The position numbers were made by a program, and so were the translations under genes. From Sulfurimonas sp. (lineage in GTDB: Bacteria > Campylobacterota > Campylobacteria > Campylobacterales > Sulfurimonadaceae), in assembly GCA_027858865.1 (NCBI GenBank), contig JAQIBW010000271.1:1-5869 (forward strand): a stretch of 5,869 bases of DNA, read 5' to 3'. The notes beneath the pieces were generated by a model, which searched no databases, was not told the origin of the DNA, and saw only the letters and a list, made by a program, of their open reading frames with translations. Below are positions 1 through 5,426 of the stretch, one piece after another. The stretch's first letter is position 1; each line of letters opens with the position of its first letter.

Positions 1-1
1 T

Positions 2-1336
2 TCTATAACTGATGAAAAAGGAATGATTAAAGAGGTTAATAAAAACTTCGAGCTTATATCAGGATATTCAAAAGAAGAACTTTTAAATAAAGCACATAAT
101 ATTGTAAGACATGAAGATATGCCAAAAGAAGCTTTTAAAGATATGTGGGAAACTATACAAAGTGGCAATATATGGAAGGGACAAGTAAAAAATAAACGTA
201 AAGATGGAAAAGCATATTACGTGATTTCTGAAATTGTACCCATTTTTCATTCAGATGGAACTTTTATGGAATATATTAGTATAAGAAGTGATGTAACAGA
301 ACTTGAAGAGTATAAACAACTTTTAGTACATGAGCTAGATACAAAAAATAAAAGTTTGGAAGAAAATGTAAATTATATAGCGCTATATGAAGAAGCTATA
401 AATAGTTCAATGTCTATTTTAAAAACTGATACAAACCATATTATTCACTATGCGAATGAAAATTTCTGTAGACAGAGTGGATATAGTTATGATGAGTTAA
501 TTGGTATGGATTGTGTTGAGTTAAGAGATGAAATTCATAGAAATAAAAAAGATTGTAAAGATATAGCAAAGAAACTTAATAAAGAGAAATCTATTTCAAA
601 GATTATGACAAATATTAAAAAAACAGGAGAAAAGTATTACTCAAATACTGTTTTTTATCCAATAGTAAATATGTTTGGAGAAGTTGTAGAAAATCTTCAA
701 GTTATGAATGATATAACTGAGCTGATTAATCTTAATGAAGAGATTATAAATACTCAAAAAGAGGTAGTGTTTACTATGGGGGCCATAGGTGAAGCGAGAT
801 CGCAGGAGACAGGCTATCATGTAAAGAGAGTAGCTGAATATTCTTACTTGTTAGCTACTTTATATGGTCTTGATGAAAAAAAGTCTGAACTTTTAAAACA
901 AGCTAGTCCAATGCATGATATAGGTAAGGTAGCTATTGCTGATAATATTTTAAATAAGCCCGCTAGATTAACATCTCAAGAATATGATATGATGAAAAGA
1001 CACGCAGAGATAGGATATGAGATGCTTAAATATTCAAATAGACCTATACTAAAAGCGTCCGCAGAGGTCTCATATACTCATCATGAGCGGTATGATGGAA
1101 AAGGTTACCCTAGAGGTTTAAAGGGTGAAGATATTCCAATCTATGGCCGTATTACAGCAATCGCAGATGTATTTGATGCATTGGGTAATGAACGATCATA
1201 TAAGAAAGCTTGGGAATTAGATAAAATACTAGATTTATTTAAAAACGAAAGAGGCAAACAATTTGATCCGAAACTTGTTGATATATTCTTTGAAAATTTG
1301 GATAAGTTTATAGAAATTAGAGACGAGTTTAACTAA
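2..1336 (+). CDS. PAS-PAS-HD-GYP cyclic-di-GMP phosphodiesterase (5' truncated by window edge)
   Basis: Probable cytoplasmic sensor that hydrolyses cyclic di-GMP. The frame is open to the window edge: the codons before the ATG at 23 read SITDEKG, the usual opening strand of a PAS domain, so ATG 23 is internal and the real start is upstream. Numbering from that ATG, PAS1 (about 1-93) has HNIVRH at 25-30, D32, W42 and W51, as in the FAD-binding PAS of Aer. PAS2 (about 126-235) lacks these residues. The HD-GYP domain (about 245-430) is complete: H266, H298-D299 with K302, H327, H353-H354, the DGKGYP signature at 358-363 and D382, so activity is expected. E262 sits four residues before H266, as in tri-iron HD-GYP enzymes. 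No membrane segment is visible in this part. The aminopeptidase gene follows 16 nt downstream. The HD-GYP call is very secure; the sensed signal is inferred. Confidence 0.95.
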   Translation, partial: SITDEKGMIKEVNKNFELISGYSKEELLNKAHNIVRHEDMPKEAFKDMWETIQSGNIWKGQVKNKRKDGKAYYVISEIVPIFHSDGTFMEYISIRSDVTELEEYKQLLVHELDTKNKSLEENVNYIALYEEAINSSMSILKTDTNHIIHYANENFCRQSGYSYDELIGMDCVELRDEIHRNKKDCKDIAKKLNKEKSISKIMTNIKKTGEKYYSNTVFYPIVNMFGEVVENLQVMNDITELINLNEEIINTQKEVVFTMGAIGEARSQETGYHVKRVAEYSYLLATLYGLDEKKSELLKQASPMHDIGKVAIADNILNKPARLTSQEYDMMKRHAEIGYEMLKYSNRPILKASAEVSYTHHERYDGKGYPRGLKGEDIPIYGRITAIADVFDALGNERSYKKAWELDKILDLFKNERGKQFDPKLVDIFFENLDKFIEIRDEFN

Positions 1337-1352
1337 ATAATATGGATAATTT

Positions 1353-2612
1353 ATGAATAAAAATGATTTTAACGATGGCTTATTGGGCTTCTTAGATGCT
1401 TCACCTACACCTTTTCATGCAACTTTAAATATGGGTGAGATGTTTGAGAATGCTGGATTTACTAAACTAAATGAAGAAAATAAATGGAAGTTACAAGAGG
1501 GTGGTAAGTACTATGTAACTCGTAATGATTCATCAATTATTGCATTCACATATCCTAAAAAATCAAAGAACTATGTTATGGTCGGGGCTCACACAGATTC
1601 TCCTAATTTGAAGTTAAAACCTAATCCTGTTGTTAAAGAGCATGGAGCTGTTAAGCTCGAGGTTGAGCCTTATGGTGGAGTACTTTTAAACCCTTGGTTT
1701 GACAGAGACCTATCTTTGGCAGGTCGTGTATCTTACCTAAACAGTGAAAGAGAGATAAAAGAAGTTCTCATAGATGCAAAAAAAGCTATGGCTATTATCC
1801 CATCTTTAGCAATTCACTTAGATGAAAAAGCCAATAAAGAAAGAACCGTAAATATGCAGACTGATATCTCTCCTATATTAACGACATCAGATGATTTTGA
1901 ATTTGATGAGTTTTTAAATTGGCAGCTTGCAAGACATGATGTTTTAGATGTTAAAGAGATTTATGCATCTGAGCTTAGTTTTTATGACACACAAAAAGCT
2001 TCTTATGTTGGACTAAGTGATGATTTTATTGCAAGTGCAAGACTTGATAATTTACTTAGTTGTTATATTGGGATGCTTAGCATCTGCAGTATAGATGAAA
2101 GCAGACCTATGCTTTTTATTGCTAGTGACCATGAAGAGGTTGGAAGTGAATCTACATCGGGAGCAAGCGGTCCATTTTTAGAAAATACACTTCGTAGAAT
2201 GTTTGTAGATTACGATGAGTATATGCAGATGATTAGAACTTCGATTATGATATCTGCTGATAATGCACATGCTATTCATCCAAACTTTCCTACTAAGCAC
2301 GATTCAAATCACGCTCCTCATATAAACAAGGGAAGTGTAATAAAGGTCAATGCAAATCAAAGATATGCATCTAATTCTAAGACGATTTCTAAGTTTATGA
2401 ACGTTGCATCAGAGATAAACGAACCAATACAACAGTTTGTTACAAGAAGTGATATGGGCTGTGGTTCTACAATAGGACCGATAACAGCTACAAGATTAGG
2501 AATCGATACTATTGATGTTGGGCTTCCAACATTTGCTATGCACTCAATAAGAGAACTTGCAGGGCGTGATGATGCATACTCTCTTTATAAGATAATTCTT
2601 GGGTTTAAGTAG
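1353..2612 (+). CDS. apeB: M18-family zinc aminopeptidase (aspartyl aminopeptidase-like)
   Basis: Cytosolic metallo-aminopeptidase that removes N-terminal residues from peptides; characterised M18 members favour acidic or, in some cases, other residues, so the specificity here is not certain. All expected metal-site motifs are present in family order: GAHTDSP with H80, RLDN with bridging D232, DHEEVGS with catalytic E261 and metal-binding E262, SADNAHA with D303, and MHSIRE with H397. The block at 308-345, with HPNFPTKH and NQRYASNS, is also typical of M18. The length of 419 residues matches bacterial members, and there is no signal peptide. The start at 1353 is supported by family-like N-terminal sequence (FLDASPTPFHA), though only a weak GGA lies upstream. 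It sits between two signalling genes with gaps of 16 and 6 nt, suggesting one operon, but nothing in the sequence ties the peptidase to signalling. The apeB symbol follows common usage for M18 and is less certain than the family. Confidence 0.96.
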   Translation: MNKNDFNDGLLGFLDASPTPFHATLNMGEMFENAGFTKLNEENKWKLQEGGKYYVTRNDSSIIAFTYPKKSKNYVMVGAHTDSPNLKLKPNPVVKEHGAVKLEVEPYGGVLLNPWFDRDLSLAGRVSYLNSEREIKEVLIDAKKAMAIIPSLAIHLDEKANKERTVNMQTDISPILTTSDDFEFDEFLNWQLARHDVLDVKEIYASELSFYDTQKASYVGLSDDFIASARLDNLLSCYIGMLSICSIDESRPMLFIASDHEEVGSESTSGASGPFLENTLRRMFVDYDEYMQMIRTSIMISADNAHAIHPNFPTKHDSNHAPHINKGSVIKVNANQRYASNSKTISKFMNVASEINEPIQQFVTRSDMGCGSTIGPITATRLGIDTIDVGLPTFAMHSIRELAGRDDAYSLYKIILGFK

Positions 2613-2618
2613 ACTAAC

Positions 2619-3611
2619 ATGACAAGTCAAAACATAGTAACTCCTGAGGAGCTAAACCTTTTAATAGAGCAGACTTATAAGGTTGAAAAAGATTTTAATG
2701 AATTAAAAGCATCTTATTCCCATCTTCAAGACACCGTAGAAAAAGTTGTTGAATTTTTGCCAAATGCTATCTGGATAGTAAACAATGATAACACGGTTTT
2801 TTTACAAAACTCAAAAGCCAGAGATCTTTGGGAGTTATTAAAACTTTTAGAGTCTAAAAATGATGACTATGAAGTGACCTTTAATTCTCGTTCTTATCTT
2901 ATAAAAAGTTCAAACTATAAAGATAAGATTATGCTTAGTGCTACAGATATAACTGAGCAAAAAAGAAAAGAAAACCTTGCAACTATGGGACAGATGGCAG
3001 CGCATCTCTCTCATGAGATACGAAATCCAATAGGTTCTATATCATTGCTTAGCTCAACTCTGAAAAAACGTGTTTTACCTGAAAATATACCGATAGTAGA
3101 AGAGATACAAAAGTCTGTTTATCGCATAGACAGAATCATAAAAGCTACTTTGATGTTTTCTAAGGGAGTAGAAATTTCAAAGTCACCATTTAAGTGGAAT
3201 GATTTAAAAACTTCGATTGATATGTCAATAGGTTATTACGGATATTCTAAAGAGATATCATTTATATTTCCTCAGCAAAACTTTACAATGAACGCAGACA
3301 AAGATCTTTTAGAGATGCTTTTTTCTAATTTTATTTCTAATGCCATAGACGCTATTGAACTTGATGATAATGACAGTGGGGTTATAGAAGTCGTACATGA
3401 ACAAGATGATAAATTTCATAAGTTTTATATTTATGATAGCGGAGTGGAGATTGAGAATAAAAAAGAACTTTTTGAAGCGTTTAAAAGTTCAAAAGTAAAA
3501 GGAAATGGCTTGGGCTTGGTTCTAAGTAGAGAAATTACTGAAGCTCACGGTGGTTCGGTCAAACTTCTTAAAGGTAATAAAAAGTGTTTTGAGATTAAAA
3601 TTGCTGTTTAA
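2619..3611 (+). CDS. flgS: Soluble FlgS-type sensor histidine kinase
   Basis: Autophosphorylating histidine kinase. In Campylobacterota, FlgS phosphorylates the sigma-54 activator FlgR to switch on middle and late flagellar genes. The 330-residue protein has no membrane segment. It shows an N-terminal helical or coiled-coil stretch (about 8-45), a short PAS-like domain (about 46-113) ending in DITEQ, a HisKA domain with LSHEIRNP around phospho-acceptor H132 (E133 and N136 form the ExxN phosphatase motif), and a HATPase with an N-box at 237-245 (N241, D244) and a G2 box GNGLGL at 295-300. The HisKA region followed by IIKATLMFSKGV (173-184) resembles what I recall of Campylobacter and Helicobacter FlgS; this is recognition from memory, not alignment. 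The G1 box reads DSGVEI instead of DxGxG. The gene starts 6 nt after the aminopeptidase stop with no clear Shine-Dalgarno, suggesting translational coupling. The partner flgR is not in the window. Histidine kinase is certain; the FlgS assignment is probable. Confidence 0.8.
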   Translation: MTSQNIVTPEELNLLIEQTYKVEKDFNELKASYSHLQDTVEKVVEFLPNAIWIVNNDNTVFLQNSKARDLWELLKLLESKNDDYEVTFNSRSYLIKSSNYKDKIMLSATDITEQKRKENLATMGQMAAHLSHEIRNPIGSISLLSSTLKKRVLPENIPIVEEIQKSVYRIDRIIKATLMFSKGVEISKSPFKWNDLKTSIDMSIGYYGYSKEISFIFPQQNFTMNADKDLLEMLFSNFISNAIDAIELDDNDSGVIEVVHEQDDKFHKFYIYDSGVEIENKKELFEAFKSSKVKGNGLGLVLSREITEAHGGSVKLLKGNKKCFEIKIAV

Positions 3612-4018
3612 AAGTGAGGAGTTGAAAGTATCTTTTTAAGTAGAGTTGAAAATGTTTGTTTTTCCTCTTGACTTAATACTTCAAAATATTTACTACACTC
3701 TATTGAGATGTCCTTTAAAGATTTTACAATAAGTTTTTCACCGCTTTGTGTTAAGCAAACCAGCATGCATCTCTTATCTGAAGGATCTTCTTTTCTGCAA
3801 ATAAGATTTCTATCTTGAAGTCTCTTCAAAACCTTTGTCATACCGCCTGATGAGAATACAGTCATATCGTAAAGTTGAGTAGGCGAGAGGACTTTGTCAT
3901 GCGTGTAGAGTAAGGCCAAGACATCAGCCTCTGAATTTAAAAGGTCGAAATGCTCTTTTAAAAAACTCTCCGAGTGTGAAAAGATAGTCTTATGAATAAG
4001 TGCTATTGGAAAAGTCAT
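3608..4018 (-). CDS. MarR-family transcriptional regulator, likely local repressor of the efflux operon
   Basis: Winged helix-turn-helix DNA-binding protein. Numbering from ATG 4018 (136 residues): the helix before the HTH is at about 28-41, the HTH with recognition helix at about 45-70 (SPTQLYDMTVFSSGGMTKVL), and the wing at about 72-90 with the characteristic DPSDKR followed by LTQSG. Terminal helices for dimerisation flank this. Divergent transcription from a tolC/RND-adaptor operon is the classic arrangement for a MarR repressor of an efflux pump, so that is the inferred target; the ligand is unknown. Four cysteines (C74, C84, C88, C108), three of them in the wing, are unusual. The frame stays open and protein-like for 34 codons upstream of ATG 4018, so the true protein may be longer; ATG 4018 has only a weak CAGAG 9 nt upstream. 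The 3' end overlaps the convergent kinase gene by 4 nt. The family is confident; the start is uncertain. Confidence 0.88.
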   Translation of the reverse strand: MTFPIALIHKTIFSHSESFLKEHFDLLNSEADVLALLYTHDKVLSPTQLYDMTVFSSGGMTKVLKRLQDRNLICRKEDPSDKRCMLVCLTQSGEKLIVKSLKDISIECSKYFEVLSQEEKQTFSTLLKKILSTPHF

Positions 4019-4090
4019 TAAAAAAATCTCTGGTAACTCTTTTGCATCAACTTGTTCATAAAAGTTAGTTATTAGATCATTCTCTGCTTT
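4019..4090 (-). other. Protein-like open frame upstream of the MarR ATG, without a standard start codon
   Basis: Read on the - strand in the MarR frame, the 34 codons before ATG 4018 contain no stop until 4121-4123. The last 21 encode NDLITNFYEQVDAKELPEIF plus one Leu, which runs naturally into the first helix of the regulator and would bring it to a more usual MarR length. No ATG, GTG or TTG lies in frame here. An ATG at 4078-4080 is one frame off and hits TAA at once (ATG ATC TAA); one extra G after it would give ATG GAT CTA and join the long frame. Possible explanations are a 1-base deletion or sequence error, a rare start such as ATA at 4070-4072, or simply a leader with chance coding character. 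Confidence 0.45.
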
Positions 4091-4104
4091 ATTTTTTTTC
4101 AGAG

Positions 4105-4117
4105 TGCAATTATAGCA
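4105..4117. promoter_or_regulatory. Candidate MarR operator overlapping the marR -10 box
   Basis: The 13-bp imperfect palindrome TGCAATTATAGCA has matching arms of the form TGCnATnATnGCA and is centred on the TATAAT box of the marR promoter. A repressor bound here would block its own gene, the usual autoregulation in MarR systems. The palindrome is short and lies in very AT-rich DNA, so chance is a real alternative. Confidence 0.3.
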
Positions 4118-4137
4118 AAATTATATCTTTCTAGCAA
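4109..4137 (-). promoter_or_regulatory. Predicted promoter of the marR gene
   Basis: On the - strand there is a perfect -10 box TATAAT at 4109-4114, extended by TGC (TGCTATAAT, a TGn motif). Seventeen bases upstream is TTGCTA at 4132-4137, matching the -35 consensus TTGACA at four of six positions. Transcription would start near 4101-4104, giving a leader of about 85 nt to ATG 4018. A run of eight A lies just inside the predicted transcript (plus-strand T run at 4092-4099). Its placement upstream of the regulator makes this a good prediction, but no start site has been mapped. Confidence 0.65.
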
Positions 4138-4178
4138 GACATATTTAAGAGTTTTTTTGGTAATATTTGTAAAATTAT
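4113..4178 (+). repeat. Pair of near-identical 12-bp motifs, one beside each divergent promoter
   Basis: TAGCAAAATTAT at 4113-4124 and TTGTAAAATTAT at 4167-4178 agree at 10 of 12 bases and are 54 bp apart, about five helical turns. The first overlaps the marR -10 region and the second forms the left part of the 18-bp palindrome downstream of the efflux promoter. A shared binding site is possible, but the AT-richness weakens the case. Confidence 0.3.
4144..4166 (+). promoter_or_regulatory. Predicted promoter of the efflux operon
   Basis: TTTAAG at 4144-4149 is followed by a seven-T run and GG at 4152-4160, then the -10 box TAATAT at 4161-4166. The TGG before it gives an extended -10 (TGn). 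A T-rich element ending in TG directly before the -10 box, with TTTAAG-like sequence upstream and a weak -35, matches the sigma-70 promoter pattern reported for Campylobacter, although TTTAAG lies closer to the -10 than usual. Initiation near 4173 would leave a leader of about 20 nt. TAAAAT at 4170-4175 is a weaker alternative -10. Confidence 0.6.
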
Positions 4179-4184
4179 TCACAA
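4167..4184. promoter_or_regulatory. Candidate MarR operator between the efflux -10 box and ribosome binding site
   Basis: The 18-bp imperfect palindrome TTGTAAAATTATTCACAA pairs at positions TTGTnAA and TTnACAA (12 of 18 bases). It begins directly after the predicted -10 box, spans the likely transcription start and ends in the Shine-Dalgarno, a position where a dimeric repressor would block initiation. TTG/CAA-ended palindromes of this size are common among MarR-family operators. Its assignment to the neighbouring regulator is inference. Confidence 0.4.
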
Positions 4185-4188
4185 GGAG
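4183..4188 (+). promoter_or_regulatory. Strong Shine-Dalgarno that fixes the TTG start of the TolC gene
   Basis: AAGGAG lies 5 nt before the TTG at 4194. No in-frame ATG lies nearby, and the codons after the TTG encode a signal peptide, so the TTG start is well supported. Confidence 0.85.
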
Positions 4189-4193
4189 AGCAG

Positions 4194-5426
4194 TTGAAAT
4201 TTTTTTTGCCTATACTTTGCTTACCTCTTTTTCTCTACTCTTACACACTAGATGAGTTATTAGAACTATCTCATAATAATAGAGTTGTAGAGTCTGCAGA
4301 GCACATATTAAGCTCTAAAGAAAAGTTATACGAGAGTTCTAAAAGTTCATATTTACCTACTGTAGATATTGGTGCTAATTATCAGAATGCTTCAAAAGAA
4401 ACAGGAGCAATTGCACAAAACACACTTAGATTTCAGGCTTCTCTAAAATATACCATCTATGACGGTGGAAAAAAAGATAGCCTTTACAATCAGCTCGAAT
4501 CATCCATAGACTCGAGTAAAAGTAGTATTGAAGCTACAAAAAATTCCATGTCACTTGAGGTTTCAAGACTTTATTTTGAATATTTTGGACTTGAGGCTGA
4601 TAAAGAAGCAATAACACAAGAGATACAACAGTTAAAAGAAGAATTTAAAAGAATTGAATTTTTTTATGAAGCTGGGTCTGTTACAAAAGATGAAGTCGTA
4701 AAAATTGACTCAAAGGTAAAAAATGCTCAGGTTTTACTTCAAGAAGTAGAGTTAAAGAGTCAAAGAGTTATGCATACTCTTGAATATTATATATCTACAA
4801 AAGTTGAGAGTATTGATGCCAATGCAACAATAAAGTTACCTATAGAACAAAAAGAAATTCTAAGAGCTGATATAAAATCCCTTGAGTATGACGCAACTTC
4901 AGTACTGCATGAGGCAAATATCAAAAAAAGCCAAAATATGCCTGTTGTTTATCTAGATGATACATTGAGTCACAGTGATTACTATTTTGAAAACGAAGCC
5001 TTAAAAAGTGGCTTTTTAGTAGAAGACCAAAACATAGCAATGGTAAATGTGTCATGGAATATTTTTGATTTTGGAGCTAGAACTAAAGAGTATGAGTCTA
5101 AACTTCAAGAGTATTTGAGTAAAAAATCACTAATAGAATATGAAAAAAGTAAAGCAGATATTGAGTATCGTCTAGCGAAGATATCATTCTCAATTGCACA
5201 AGAGAAAGTTAAGTCAACAAAAGCAGCTGCTGATGCATCATCTTTGGCGTATAAGCTAATAAAGTTTAAGTACCAAAATAAAACTATAGATAATGTTTCT
5301 TATCTTTTAGCTCTTAGTGAGAAATATAAGGCACAAAGAGACAGTAAAAGAGCGTTGTATGAGCTTGAAATTAGAAAAGCAGAGTTGATTTATTTTAGTG
5401 GAAAAGATATTAAGGAGTTTTTATAG
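4194..5426 (+). CDS. TolC-family outer-membrane efflux protein
   Basis: Outer-membrane channel of a tripartite efflux system; a trimer would form a beta-barrel plus a long periplasmic alpha-helical tunnel that docks with the adaptor encoded next. The start is TTG at 4194. Residues 1-17 form a short signal peptide (Lys then a hydrophobic run ending LYSY). The mature protein shows the internal duplication of the family: strand segments LKYTIYDGG (84-92) and VNVSWNIFDFGAR (284-296) occupy equivalent places in the two halves, each followed by long helices rich in Lys, Glu, Ser and Ala (95-200 and 297-400). YEAGSVTKDEVVKIDSKVKNAQ-like sequence (158-179) is echoed by YQNKTIDNVSYLLALSEKYKAQ-like sequence (360-381). 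The length of 410 is normal for epsilonproteobacterial members. It heads an operon with the adaptor gene and is divergent from marR, its probable repressor. Substrates cannot be read from the sequence, so no specific symbol is given. Confidence 0.93.
   Translation: MKFFLPILCLPLFLYSYTLDELLELSHNNRVVESAEHILSSKEKLYESSKSSYLPTVDIGANYQNASKETGAIAQNTLRFQASLKYTIYDGGKKDSLYNQLESSIDSSKSSIEATKNSMSLEVSRLYFEYFGLEADKEAITQEIQQLKEEFKRIEFFYEAGSVTKDEVVKIDSKVKNAQVLLQEVELKSQRVMHTLEYYISTKVESIDANATIKLPIEQKEILRADIKSLEYDATSVLHEANIKKSQNMPVVYLDDTLSHSDYYFENEALKSGFLVEDQNIAMVNVSWNIFDFGARTKEYESKLQEYLSKKSLIEYEKSKADIEYRLAKISFSIAQEKVKSTKAAADASSLAYKLIKFKYQNKTIDNVSYLLALSEKYKAQRDSKRALYELEIRKAELIYFSGKDIKEFL
5412..5417 (+). promoter_or_regulatory. 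Ribosome binding site of the adaptor gene inside the TolC coding end
   Basis: AAGGAG lies 9 nt before the ATG at 5427, within the last codons of the TolC gene. The ATG follows the TAG stop (5424-5426) with no gap, so the two genes are probably translationally coupled. Confidence 0.8.

Noticed and set aside
23..25. ATG at 23 as the true start of the HD-GYP protein
   Set aside because: The frame continues to the window edge and encodes SITDEKG, the expected first strand of the PAS domain, so the start lies outside the window.
1342..1356. Four-codon ORF (ATG GAT AAT TTA TGA) overlapping the aminopeptidase start
   Set aside because: It is very short and lacks a Shine-Dalgarno; more likely chance than a leader peptide.
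3626..3681. AAGTAT and ATACTT as arms of a terminator for the kinase gene
   Set aside because: The 6-bp arms are 44 nt apart, lie within the marR coding sequence and have no T-run following.
4092..4099. Eight-base homopolymer as a phase-variation tract for marR
   Set aside because: It lies in the predicted leader next to the transcription start, with no start codon upstream of it, so length changes would not switch the reading frame. It remains a place where sequence errors could occur.
4126..4139. TCTT...AAGA inverted repeat as a third operator
   Set aside because: Arms of only 4 bp, and an inserted C breaks further pairing; expected by chance in AT-rich DNA.
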